This document shows, piece by piece, positions 1-8,678 of a DNA stretch of 64,000 bases (position 1 is its first letter; every line of letters begins with the position of its first letter). The stretch is from Flavobacterium xinjiangense. GTDB lineage: Bacteria > Bacteroidota > Bacteroidia > Flavobacteriales > Flavobacteriaceae. The stretch lies in contig NZ_FRCL01000004.1 of assembly GCF_900142885.1 (NCBI RefSeq), positions 248,001-312,000 of the forward strand, given 5' to 3'. Below the pieces are notes generated by a model that had not been told where the DNA came from, did not search any database, and saw only the letters and a list, made by a program, of their open reading frames with translations. Both the position numbers and the translations under genes were made by a program.

Positions 1-1
1 T

Positions 2-118
2 GTTCGCTGGGGTTATATTTTTATAGCACCACCATTAATGATTAACGAAGCTCAAATCGATGAAGGATTAGCAATTATTTCTGAAGCTTTAAAAATAGCA
101 GACGAGCACATGAACTAA
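2..118 (+). CDS. Aminotransferase, class III (C-terminal fragment)
   Basis: The last 38 codons of a gene that begins before the window, ending in TAA. The visible residues (RWGYIFIAPP, then an amphipathic helix ending ALKIADEHMN) look like the C-terminal end of PLP-dependent class III aminotransferases of the aspartate-aminotransferase-family type, where an aromatic-rich 'IAPPL' strand precedes the final helix. The catalytic lysine and cofactor site lie outside the window, so substrate cannot be judged. A strong hairpin follows immediately, so the gene ends its transcript here. The family call rests on a short stretch and is moderate. Confidence 0.55.
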   Translation, partial: VRWGYIFIAPPLMINEAQIDEGLAIISEALKIADEHMN

Positions 119-125
119 TATATTT

Positions 126-178
126 TTCCTATAAGAAAGAATAAAAATATTTAACAACTCTTTCTTATAGGAATTTTT
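126..178. terminator. Stem-loop between convergent genes
   Basis: A perfect 15-bp inverted repeat: TTCCTATAAGAAAGA at 126-140 pairs with 159-173 across an 18-nt loop and is followed by TTTTT. It lies between the aminotransferase end (118) and the kinase end (180), which converge, so it probably terminates both transcripts. Confidence 0.7.
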
Positions 179-179
179 A

Positions 180-2321
180 TTAAAGACCTGCGGCCTCTGT
201 TTTGTGTTTATTTTTGTTATTTACAACAAAAGACTCATCTAATAATTCAAATATTTTCTCTCGTTTCAAAGGTTTTGTAATATAATTTTTAAAACCTAGA
301 TTCAGTATCATTTCTTTATCCTCTGCTGAAGAGTACGCCGTTTGTGCTATTACAATTAAATCTGGATTCGTTTTTTTAATGATTGCAAAAGCATCTAAAC
401 CATTCATAACCGGCATTTTGACATCCATAAAAACCAAATCAATATTTTTATTTACTGCGCAAATATCAACCGCTTCTTGCCCGTTATTTGCTCTAATAAT
501 TGTATAATTTCTTAGTTCTAAAATTTTCTTTAATAATAAGAAGTTTATATTATCATCCTCAGCAACCAATATCGTTTCATTTCCTGAATTACGTTGAAAA
601 CAAGCATTAGTCTTAGTTTTACTTTTTCTTTCCGATTCATCCAAAACTAATGGTATTTTAAATGTAAAAGTTGAACCATTACCAAATGATGATTTTACAG
701 AAATTGAACCTCCTAACATTTCGATATATGCCTTAGAAATAGCAAGGCCCAATCCTAAGCCATTTGATTCAGCATGAAAATGATCCTCAACTCTTAAAAA
801 TCGATCAAATATTGCCTTCAGATTTTTTTCGTCAATTCCCCTTCCGGTATCTTTTACTGTAAAAACCACGGTTCCATCACTTTCGTTTATTTCATAACCA
901 AAAGATATAGAACCGCGATCTGTGAATTTAATTGCATTTGCTATTAAATTCACAAGAATCTGTTTTAACTTAACGACATCTGTAATTAAATACTTCTCAA
1001 TTGGATGAGCACATTCAATAACAAAAAAATTAATTTGTTTTTCTTTTGGAATGGTGACTTTTATGGTTTCATACAATTCGTGAATGCATTTATTAAGATT
1101 AATCCCTTTGTATTTGGGCTTAATTTGAAGAGCATCAATCTTCGACATTTCAATAAGATCTTCAATAATTGAGACCAAATTAGTGCCGCTTCTATTAATT
1201 ATTCTTAAATACTCTGCTTTATCATTTTCCTCTAAATCAGGATTATTCAACAAATCACTAAAACCAACAATAGCATTCATTGGAGTTCTGATTTCATGTG
1301 ACAAATTAGCTAAAAAAGAAGATTTTAGTTTATCACTTTCCTCCGCCTTGTGTTTTGAAATCTCTAATTGCGTTCTTTGATTGCTATTTTCTTCAAAAAG
1401 ATTACCAATATACCCAAATTCTCCTTTTATTCTTTTTAAACTACCAATGGCAAATAGACTTCCTGTTTCTAAAATACTGGTAATTAATTTTAAAGGATTA
1501 TATACCCAACGTTTGGTGAAATAAAGACAAATGATAATATTAAATAGTGAAGCCAGTATAACGACAAAAAGAATTTCTTTTGTGTTTTTAAAATTTAGAT
1601 TAAAAACTCTTTTAAAAGTTAATTGCGATACTACATTATTTTTGTAATCTTTAAGGTCTAAATCTACGTTTACAACATCTTCTCCTGAAGCGTTTGTTTG
1701 ATTTTCATTCTTCAAACTTGTTTTAGAGCTGCTAATCAGATTTAGATTTTCCAAAAATTGTTTATCTAAAAGTCGAACCATAAAAAAGTAGCCCGAAGGG
1801 TTCGATTTAGTCTTCTTTGGGTCGTCTGAAGGATGGATTGTTGCGCCAAAAACCTCGACTATTCCTTCCGGAATCCGCAAATAAAACCGAGTGATTTTAG
1901 ACTTATAAAGTTGCGACATTACCTCTTTTTGAATAAAATCATTTGTTTTAATCTTAGAAGAAACTGTTTTGCTAATCAAATTATTGTTTAAATCATAAAC
2001 GCCAATATAATCCATGTTGTAAGTTTCGAATTGGCTTGCAACAGACTTATTATACCAATTTTTATCTCTCGTCTTGGTATATTTGACTAACTCATCCCAA
2101 AATGTAACGTCAATAATTGTGGCGGTAGCTGTTTCAGAATTGAGTTTGAAAAGCGAATTGACTTCATTTTTATACTGATTATAGGTACTTTTATAAAATT
2201 GTTTCTCTTCTTGAATCGTATACAGATAAAGTGAAACATAAAGCAATAAAAAGAACAAACTTGTTGCACTAATCAACAATAAAAGTTTGTAGTAGGTATT
2301 AATATTACCGTATTTTTTCAT
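180..2321 (-). CDS. Hybrid sensor histidine kinase/response regulator
   Basis: A 713-residue membrane sensor kinase. Order of parts: TM helix about residues 12-34; an extracytoplasmic sensor region about 40-245 that resembles a CHASE4-type domain (it contains FWDELVKY); a second TM about 249-268; an H-box with the phospho-acceptor His342 (SHEIRTP); an HATPase domain with N-box (NLIANAIKF), DTGRGI and GLGLGLAISK; and a C-terminal receiver domain about 583-700 with acidic pair EDD and predicted phospho-Asp633 (FMDVKMP) plus a conserved KP near the end. It would autophosphorylate and pass phosphate to its own receiver. No separate output regulator sits beside it, so phosphate probably moves on through an Hpt protein; a free-standing Hpt gene lies at 22.4 kb, but pairing is only a guess. 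It is transcribed alone, and the signal is unknown. Confidence 0.9.
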   Translation of the reverse strand: MKKYGNINTYYKLLLLISATSLFFLLLYVSLYLYTIQEEKQFYKSTYNQYKNEVNSLFKLNSETATATIIDVTFWDELVKYTKTRDKNWYNKSVASQFETYNMDYIGVYDLNNNLISKTVSSKIKTNDFIQKEVMSQLYKSKITRFYLRIPEGIVEVFGATIHPSDDPKKTKSNPSGYFFMVRLLDKQFLENLNLISSSKTSLKNENQTNASGEDVVNVDLDLKDYKNNVVSQLTFKRVFNLNFKNTKEILFVVILASLFNIIICLYFTKRWVYNPLKLITSILETGSLFAIGSLKRIKGEFGYIGNLFEENSNQRTQLEISKHKAEESDKLKSSFLANLSHEIRTPMNAIVGFSDLLNNPDLEENDKAEYLRIINRSGTNLVSIIEDLIEMSKIDALQIKPKYKGINLNKCIHELYETIKVTIPKEKQINFFVIECAHPIEKYLITDVVKLKQILVNLIANAIKFTDRGSISFGYEINESDGTVVFTVKDTGRGIDEKNLKAIFDRFLRVEDHFHAESNGLGLGLAISKAYIEMLGGSISVKSSFGNGSTFTFKIPLVLDESERKSKTKTNACFQRNSGNETILVAEDDNINFLLLKKILELRNYTIIRANNGQEAVDICAVNKNIDLVFMDVKMPVMNGLDAFAIIKKTNPDLIVIAQTAYSSAEDKEMILNLGFKNYITKPLKREKIFELLDESFVVNNKNKHKTEAAGL

Positions 2322-2572
2322 AGAACAAAGTGGTATTTTTTGAAAAATAAATTTATTTGATTTTTATTATAAAAACTGCTATTTTTTTTAGAAGAATTAT
2401 CTTATTTCTTTTTCGCAAGTTAAACTTTTTTTTTCATAAAATAAAAAAACTATATGGTTGAATATGAACCTTTCAATATTGTAAAAAAAACAATTCGAAT
2501 AAAGAGTAAAGCACCTAAAAAAACACCATATACTAGAGGGAAAAGCCAGGTTGCAATTTAGTGTTTTAACCA

Positions 2573-2601
2573 AAAAAACCACCTTTATCAGGTGGGTTTT
2601 T
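2573..2601 (-). terminator. Terminator of the acyl-CoA carboxylase operon
   Basis: A 12-bp stem with one mismatch (2573-2584 with 2590-2601), loop TTATC. Read on the minus strand it ends in a run of seven T. It lies 17 nt past the stop codon of the carboxylase beta subunit and fits a rho-independent terminator. Confidence 0.8.
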
Positions 2602-2617
2602 CAAGTCTTATAAAATT

Positions 2618-4159
2618 TTACAAAGGAATATTCCCGTGTTTCCGCTCAGGAGATATGCTAACTTTATTTTCAAGCATACTAAAGGCTTTTATCAGTTTGC
2701 GCCTTGTATCTTGTGGCAGGATTACTTCATCAACAAAACCACGTTGCGCAGCAGTATACGGATTCGCAAACAAATCAGCGTATTCCGCTTCCTTTTCTAA
2801 GAGTTTCGCTTCGTGATCGTTGGCTTCACTAATTTCTTTTTTAAAGATAATTTCAGAGGCACCTTTGGCTCCCATCACCGCAATCTCGGCAGTTGGCCAA
2901 GCAAAATTCATGTCGGCACCAATGTGTTTCGAGTTCATCACATCATAAGCGCCACCATAGGCTTTTCGAGTAATCACGGTCACTCTTGGTACGGTCGCTT
3001 CGCTTAAAGCGTATAGCAATTTCGCTCCATGAACTATAATTCCATTCCACTCTTGATCGGTTCCAGGCAAAAATCCTGGCACATCTACCAAAACTAATAA
3101 AGGAATATTGAAACAATCGCAAAAACGGGTAAATCGAGCTGCTTTTTTAGAACTGTTCACATCGAGACAGCCGGCTAAAATCATCGGTTGGTTCGCTATA
3201 ATTCCAATGCTTCTGCCTCCCAGTCTGGCAAAACCCACAAGGATATTTTCGGCATAGTTTTTATGAATTTCAAAAAACGAATCTTCGTCAATAATGCCAC
3301 CAATCACCTCATGCATATCATACGGTTTGTTTGGATTATCCGGAATAATTGTCGCTAATTTAGTGCGGACCTCATCATTGAGTTCGTATGGTAAATTGTG
3401 CGCTTTCTCTTTATTGCTTTGTGGCAAATAACTCAACAAACGTTTCAGATCTTCCAAGCATTCCACATCATTTGCTGATGTGCAATGCGCCACTCCCGAT
3501 TTAGTAGAATGGGTACTCGCCCCACCCAATTCCTCCGAAGTTACGGTTTCATTGGTTACGGTTTTCACTACGTTTGGTCCCGTTACAAACATATAACTGG
3601 TGTCTTCGACCATCATAGTAAAGTCAGTCATTGCAGGCGAATATACAGCCCCACCGGCACAGGGTCCCATAATCGCTGATATTTGCGGAATCACACCAGA
3701 AGCTTGAACGTTTTTAAAGAAAATATCGGCATAACCACCCAAAGAACGAACGCCTTCTTGAATACGTGCTCCACCAGAATCATTCAAGCCAATCATTGGC
3801 GCACCCATTTTGACGGCCATATCCATGACTTTACATATCTTCTCGGCATGTGTCTCTGACAACGAGCCACCAAAAACCGTAAAATCCTGAGCAAAAATAT
3901 AAACTAATCTTCCGTTGATAGTTCCGTATCCTGTGATTACACCGTCACCATAAAACATTTCCTTATCCATCCCAAAATCAGTAGTACGGTGCGTGACCAA
4001 CATCCCAATTTCTTCAAAAGAACCTTCATCCATCAAATACTCAACGCGTTCTCTGGCAGTCAGTTTTTTGTTGGAATGCTGTTTTTCAATACGTTTTTTA
4101 CCGCCGCCCGAATGAGCTTCGGTAATTTTATCGTTTAATGTATTTATTTTGTCTTTCAT
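2618..4159 (-). CDS. Acyl-CoA carboxylase carboxyltransferase subunit (propionyl-CoA type)
   Basis: A 513-residue carboxyltransferase of the propionyl-CoA carboxylase beta / methylmalonyl-CoA decarboxylase alpha family, full length for the family. It shows the N-terminal [11 protein letters not shown] helix, the glycine-rich oxyanion segments ([12 protein letters not shown] and [12 protein letters not shown]), the second-half motif [17 protein letters not shown], and [11 protein letters not shown]. It transfers CO2 from carboxybiotin to a short acyl-CoA. It is the last gene of an operon with the biotin carrier (5724-6209) and biotin carboxylase (4280-5719), a complete three-part carboxylase. 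Propionyl-CoA is the likeliest substrate from overall type; acetyl- or methylcrotonyl-CoA cannot be excluded from sequence alone. A 120-nt gap holding an inverted repeat separates it from the biotin carboxylase gene. Confidence 0.88.
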   Translation of the reverse strand: MKDKINTLNDKITEAHSGGGKKRIEKQHSNKKLTARERVEYLMDEGSFEEIGMLVTHRTTDFGMDKEMFYGDGVITGYGTINGRLVYIFAQDFTVFGGSLSETHAEKICKVMDMAVKMGAPMIGLNDSGGARIQEGVRSLGGYADIFFKNVQASGVIPQISAIMGPCAGGAVYSPAMTDFTMMVEDTSYMFVTGPNVVKTVTNETVTSEELGGASTHSTKSGVAHCTSANDVECLEDLKRLLSYLPQSNKEKAHNLPYELNDEVRTKLATIIPDNPNKPYDMHEVIGGIIDEDSFFEIHKNYAENILVGFARLGGRSIGIIANQPMILAGCLDVNSSKKAARFTRFCDCFNIPLLVLVDVPGFLPGTDQEWNGIIVHGAKLLYALSEATVPRVTVITRKAYGGAYDVMNSKHIGADMNFAWPTAEIAVMGAKGASEIIFKKEISEANDHEAKLLEKEAEYADLFANPYTAAQRGFVDEVILPQDTRRKLIKAFSMLENKVSISPERKHGNIPL

Positions 4160-4202
4160 ATTTGTATTTTTTTAACCGCTAATTCGCTAATTTTATTAAA
4201 AA

Positions 4203-4267
4203 ACCATTAAGAAATTAAGTTTCATTTAGAAAAAGCAGTACTTAATTTTTCTTAATCTCTTAATGGT
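4203..4267. repeat. Imperfect inverted repeat inside the carboxylase operon
   Basis: ACCATTAAGAAATTAAG at 4203-4219 is matched by its reverse complement with one mismatch at 4251-4267 (16 of 17). It sits in the 120-nt gap between two genes of one operon and can form an intercistronic stem-loop. It may protect the mRNA 3' end or tune expression of the downstream subunit. No clear T-run follows on the minus strand, so it is not a typical terminator. Confidence 0.6.
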
Positions 4268-4279
4268 TAAAAAAATATT

Positions 4280-5719
4280 TTAATTTAACAAGCGTACGAT
4301 TTTTTGATCTTCAAAATATTGTTTCATAGCCACAAGAGCGGCAATTTCGGCTTCTTTAGCCATTTGGTTTTTCAATACATCGGCATTGTAATATTTCTTT
4401 ACAAAATGAGTATCAAAATTTCCCGAACGAAAGGCTTCATGTTCAAAAACGAATTTCCCGAAAGGCAATGTCGTTTGTACACCTTCCACATGGTAGCCAT
4501 CAATCGATTTAAGCATCAATTGAATCGCTTCTTCACGAGTTTCTCCATACGTGATTAGTTTGGCCAACATTGGATCATAGTAAATAGGAATGTCCATGCC
4601 TTGTTCAAAACCATTATCGACACGAATATTTTCGCCCACAGGCAATTGATATACATCTAAATGACCTACGCTAGGTAAAAAATCATTCATTGGGTCTTCG
4701 GCATATACACGCAATTCTAAAGCGTGCCCCTTTATTTTTAAATCTTCTTGTTTGATCGTTAATTCCTCGCCTCTCGCCACTCTAATTTGCAGTTCCACTA
4801 AATCGGTTCCTGTAATCCATTCTGTAACGGGATGCTCCACTTGCAAACGGGTATTCATCTCCAAAAAATAGAAATTATTGTTTTCATCCAATAAAAATTC
4901 CACTGTTCCCGCTCCTAAATAATCACATGATTTGGCAACCAAAACGGCTGCTTCACCCATTTTTTTGCGCAATTCAGGTGTTAAAACCGTAGATGGTGCT
5001 TCTTCAATCACTTTTTGATGGCGGCGTTGTATGCTGCACTCTCTTTCAAATAAATACAAAATATTGCCATAACTATCTGCCATAACTTGAATTTCTATAT
5101 GTCGCGGCGAAGCCACATATTTTTCTATAAAAACGGAACCATCACCAAAAGCGGAAATCGCTTCGCTAATTGCTCGGTTCATCTGAGATTCAAAATCGCT
5201 TTCGCTCTCTACCACACGCATTCCTTTTCCACCGCCACCCGCCGACGCTTTAATAAGAATAGGAAAACCAATAGCTTTTGCCGCTAATTTTGCTTTTTCG
5301 ATATCCGTAATCGCTTCGTCTACACCGGGAACCATTGGAATATTATATTGCTTAACTGCCTCTTTTGCAGCTAATTTACTTCCCATGACTTTAATTGCTC
5401 TCGATTTCGGCCCAATAAATATGATGCTATTTTTTTCACACTCTTCGGCAAAATCAGCATTTTCACTCAGGAATCCGTAACCGGGATGAATCGCATCCAC
5501 GTTTAAAGATTTAGCAACCTCTATAATTTTACTTCCTAACAAATACGATTGACTCGAAGGTGCTTCTCCAATCCAAACGGCTTCGTCGGCAAATTTTACG
5601 TGCGGTGCATTTCTATCGGCAGTTGAATAAACCGCTACCGTTTTAATGCCCATTTTTTGTGCGGTTTTCATCACCCTGATGGCGATTTCCCCTCTATTGG
5701 CAACTAATATTTTTTTCAT
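4280..5719 (-). CDS. accC: Biotin carboxylase subunit of acyl-CoA carboxylase
   Basis: A 479-residue biotin carboxylase that uses ATP and bicarbonate to carboxylate biotin on the carrier protein. Seen motifs: N-terminal KKILVANRGEIAIRV, the ATP-grasp glycine loop KASAGGGGKGMR, the catalytic block EMNTRLQVEHPVTE, and a C-terminal carboxylase domain. An upstream in-frame start at 5737 would overlap the preceding stop codon and add six residues; ATG 5719 begins at the conserved KKILVANRGE and lies 4 nt after that stop, so it is preferred. Second gene of the carrier - carboxylase - carboxyltransferase operon. The C-terminal extension 'MAKEAEIAALVAMKQYFED' onward goes beyond the core fold and is typical of subunits that work with an acyl-CoA carboxyltransferase. 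Confidence 0.93.
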   Translation of the reverse strand: MKKILVANRGEIAIRVMKTAQKMGIKTVAVYSTADRNAPHVKFADEAVWIGEAPSSQSYLLGSKIIEVAKSLNVDAIHPGYGFLSENADFAEECEKNSIIFIGPKSRAIKVMGSKLAAKEAVKQYNIPMVPGVDEAITDIEKAKLAAKAIGFPILIKASAGGGGKGMRVVESESDFESQMNRAISEAISAFGDGSVFIEKYVASPRHIEIQVMADSYGNILYLFERECSIQRRHQKVIEEAPSTVLTPELRKKMGEAAVLVAKSCDYLGAGTVEFLLDENNNFYFLEMNTRLQVEHPVTEWITGTDLVELQIRVARGEELTIKQEDLKIKGHALELRVYAEDPMNDFLPSVGHLDVYQLPVGENIRVDNGFEQGMDIPIYYDPMLAKLITYGETREEAIQLMLKSIDGYHVEGVQTTLPFGKFVFEHEAFRSGNFDTHFVKKYYNADVLKNQMAKEAEIAALVAMKQYFEDQKIVRLLN

Positions 5720-5723
5720 AATC

Positions 5724-6209
5724 TTATTCGAATTCAATTAACAACTGTCCTTTATCAACTGCATCTCCCATAGCAACCGAAATCGACTTGATAATACCAT
5801 CGCGGGGAGAAAGGAAACTGTTTTCCATTTTCATCGCTCCCAAAATAATTAAATTGTCGTTTTCTTTTACCTCTTGTCCTACCACAACACTAATTTCCAG
5901 AATTAATCCGGGCATAGGTGCTTTAATGAAATTGATTTGTTTGGCAAGACCAACTTCAAATCCCATTTCTTTGATCAGAATATCCAATGGATTTGAAATC
6001 GCTACAGTGTAGGTGTTGTTGTTTACCTTAACGATATAGCTTTTTTGATTGAAATCAGAAGTTAAGATTTCAGCTTTATAAGGTGTGTTTTCATGCAATA
6101 CATGGAATTTATTTGTTTCCACACTCACCGCATCTAGCTCTGAAACATGATTCTTTTCAATATCAAAATGAAAAGTGTCATTTACATTTACTTTATAACC
6201 AATACTCAT
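5724..6209 (-). CDS. Biotin carboxyl carrier subunit
   Basis: A 161-residue carrier. The N-terminal half (about 1-75) is a small beta-rich segment; the C-terminal 75 residues form a biotinyl/lipoyl domain with the hallmark GAMKMEN, in which Lys127 is the predicted biotinylated residue, preceded by KAPMPGLILE. Its arm would shuttle carboxyl groups between the biotin carboxylase and the carboxyltransferase encoded directly downstream. First gene of the operon; the stop codon lies 4 nt before the accC start. The upstream region has a near-match to the TAnnTTTG element on the minus strand but no perfect promoter. Confidence 0.9.
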   Translation of the reverse strand: MSIGYKVNVNDTFHFDIEKNHVSELDAVSVETNKFHVLHENTPYKAEILTSDFNQKSYIVKVNNNTYTVAISNPLDILIKEMGFEVGLAKQINFIKAPMPGLILEISVVVGQEVKENDNLIILGAMKMENSFLSPRDGIIKSISVAMGDAVDKGQLLIEFE

Positions 6210-6311
6210 AAGTACATTTTTTATTGGTTGTAAAAATAAGTAAAGAAAACGTTTGCGTAATCTAAAAATTAAAGTTTTATGCTAATTTAATATAGTTATA
6301 GTAAAATAAAT

Positions 6312-8510
6312 TTACAACACTAATAATCCGAATTCTCTTAGGGTTTTTATTGGTTTTGAATACCAAAATAATTCAAAGTCTTCCGATTGTATTTCAAAAT
6401 CAGTTTTTATTTCTTGAAACGTATAAATTTTAGTATTAGAAACGGAGATTTTCAAAAGCATTTCTACGAGCCATTCTCCTTCTTGCTTATTGGTTTGAAT
6501 CTTGAAGCTTTCTTTCTTATCATGGAAAGTCATAGTCATCATTTCCCAAGAATTACCTTTTTTGGATTTGGTAAAATGTTCTACAAATGGCTTTCCTCCT
6601 AGCCAAACAATTTTAGCAGTGGGTTTACTATTTAAATCATTTTCTTCTTGTAAAGCATCAAAAATAAAATCAGGGAAGATTTTGGTCTTCGGGATTTTAA
6701 ATTCAAACCAATCCTGCAGTTCATAATCAAAACAGATTCCGTGCATGAAATTGAATAATGATTTCTTGAGTCCAAAACTGAATTTATCGTGGTCAATTCC
6801 AGTTGAATCGATATAATTAATATCGTTATTGGCGAAAGTTCCAATAACTTCCGTTTCTTTCACTACGCCAAATTTCTCTGGATATAATCCCACGGGACTG
6901 TGTGCTGTCATGGCAAACTGATGCCAAAATCCGGATTGCAGCACGCCCACTTCAAATAACTGACGTACCATTTCTAGACTGTCTACGGTTTCCTGGATGG
7001 TTTGTGTAGGATAACCATACATCAAATACGCATGAACCATTACGCCAGCTTCGGTAAAATTACGAGTGACTTTCGCAACTTGTTCGACTGTTACACCTTT
7101 GTCAATCAGTTTTAATAATCTGTCCGAAGCAACTTCCAATCCTCCGGAAACAGCAATACAACCGGAAGCTTTTAAAAGCAAACATAAATCTTTGGTAAAG
7201 CTTTTTTCGAATCGAATGTTGGTCCACCAAGTCACAGCTAATTTTCTTCGCAAAATTTCTAAAGCTAAAGCACGCATCAAAGCAGGAGGAGCCGCTTCAT
7301 CAACAAAATGAAATCCGTTCTCGCCTGTTTGAGCAATCATTTCTTCCATTCGGTCGCACAACAAATTGGCAGCGACCGGTTCGTATATTTTTATATAATC
7401 CAAAGAAATATCACAAAATGTACATTTCCCCCAGTAGCAACCGTGCGCCATGGTGAGTTTATTCCAGCGTCCGTCGCTCCACATGCGGTGCATCGGATTC
7501 ACAATTTCGATAACCGAAATATATTTATCCAAAAGCAAATCCGAATAATCTGGAGTTCCCACTTGGGATTGTTTATAATCGTGTTTTAGGGAATTATTTT
7601 TGTAAACGACTTTTCCTTCTTCTAAAAGGAATGTTCTTTTATAAGAATTGTGATCAGGATTTTCAATATTGTAAATTAATTCTTCAATTGGCATTTCACC
7701 ATCATCCAGCGTGATATAATCAATGAACTCAAAAACCCGTGCATCCGAAAGCGAACGCAATTCGGTATTCGGGAAACCGCCACCCATTGAAATCTTAATG
7801 TTCGGATAATGCTTTTTCACCCATTGAGCGGAACGAAAAGCCGAATATAAATTTCCCGGAAACGGTACTGAAATCAAAAATAATGTAGGTTCAATTGTTT
7901 CTATTCGTTCTTTTAGAATGGAAAGCAAGATTCCATCAATATACGTTGGTTCTTGTTGTAAAGCTTGGTACAATTCGTCAAAAGAATTGGCTGAACGTCC
8001 CAAACGTTCCGCATAGCGACTGAAACCAAAATTAGCATCGACACATTCCACAATAAAATCAGAAATATCTTCGAGATATAAAGTTGCTAAATGTTTCGCT
8101 TTATCCTGTGTTCCCATCGTTCCAAAAGCCCAATCCAATTCTTCTAATTGAGCAAATCGGGAAGCTTCCGGCAAGAAATCTTCCTGACAAATTTGAAGCG
8201 CCAATGTTGGATTTTTTCCTTGTAAAAAAGCAATGACAGGATCAATTGTTTTAATATATTCATCTTGTAAAGCGTAAATACGTTTTGAGTTATCCGAAAT
8301 TTCTCCAGCATTAAACTTTAAACTTGCAACCTCAAACAAACTTTGCAAACCTTCTTTCGAAAATAATTTCAAAATCACTTCGATTCCCAAATCGGCCTGA
8401 ACGGATTCGATATTTTTGGTATTCAGAAACCCCTTTATATAAGCCGTTGCCGGATACGGTGTATTCAGTTGGGTAAAAGGCGGCGTGATAAGAAATAATT
8501 TGGTTTTCAA
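6312..8510 (-). CDS. B12-binding-type radical SAM protein (TTG start)
   Basis: A 732-residue protein with an N-terminal cobalamin-binding-like Rossmann region (about residues 190-300 from the TTG, including SMGGGFPN) and a central radical SAM domain with the iron-sulfur cysteine motif GCYWGKCTFCD (CxxxCxxC spacing). The tail is family-specific. Function and substrate are unknown; such enzymes do radical chemistry on unactivated carbons. Start choice: the frame stays open to an ATG at 8669, but a TATTTTTG promoter element lies at 8528-8535 inside that extension, and conserved-looking sequence (KTKLFLITPPF) starts right at the TTG at 8510. I therefore place the start there. Transcribed alone, divergent from the T9SS protein gene. 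Confidence 0.82.
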   Translation of the reverse strand: MKTKLFLITPPFTQLNTPYPATAYIKGFLNTKNIESVQADLGIEVILKLFSKEGLQSLFEVASLKFNAGEISDNSKRIYALQDEYIKTIDPVIAFLQGKNPTLALQICQEDFLPEASRFAQLEELDWAFGTMGTQDKAKHLATLYLEDISDFIVECVDANFGFSRYAERLGRSANSFDELYQALQQEPTYIDGILLSILKERIETIEPTLFLISVPFPGNLYSAFRSAQWVKKHYPNIKISMGGGFPNTELRSLSDARVFEFIDYITLDDGEMPIEELIYNIENPDHNSYKRTFLLEEGKVVYKNNSLKHDYKQSQVGTPDYSDLLLDKYISVIEIVNPMHRMWSDGRWNKLTMAHGCYWGKCTFCDISLDYIKIYEPVAANLLCDRMEEMIAQTGENGFHFVDEAAPPALMRALALEILRRKLAVTWWTNIRFEKSFTKDLCLLLKASGCIAVSGGLEVASDRLLKLIDKGVTVEQVAKVTRNFTEAGVMVHAYLMYGYPTQTIQETVDSLEMVRQLFEVGVLQSGFWHQFAMTAHSPVGLYPEKFGVVKETEVIGTFANNDINYIDSTGIDHDKFSFGLKKSLFNFMHGICFDYELQDWFEFKIPKTKIFPDFIFDALQEENDLNSKPTAKIVWLGGKPFVEHFTKSKKGNSWEMMTMTFHDKKESFKIQTNKQEGEWLVEMLLKISVSNTKIYTFQEIKTDFEIQSEDFELFWYSKPIKTLREFGLLVL

Positions 8511-8527
8511 AAGAAATAATTTTGGTG

Positions 8528-8535
8528 CAAAAATA
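8528..8535 (-). promoter_or_regulatory. Bacteroidota -7 promoter element of the radical SAM gene
   Basis: TATTTTTG followed by CACC on the minus strand matches the TAnnTTTG element. Its expected transcription start, some 5-8 nt downstream, leaves a leader of about 12 nt before the TTG codon at 8510. No TTG was found at the usual distance upstream. Confidence 0.6.
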
Positions 8536-8678
8536 AGGGATAATTCTGTTCTTTTTAGGAAAAGATGGTCCACAATTCGAATTCCAAATTTAACTTCAAA
8601 AACAAAACGATACCTATAATTAAATGTTTGTGTGATTTGTACATATTTAGTTACATTTACAATTGTCAAATCAAATAA

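Noticed and set aside
2397..2582. A 61-codon minus-strand frame between the kinase and the carboxylase operon
   Set aside because: Its protein is rich in F, C and N with no sensible pattern, it covers the terminator of the carboxylase operon, and the DNA is plain AT-rich intergenic sequence.
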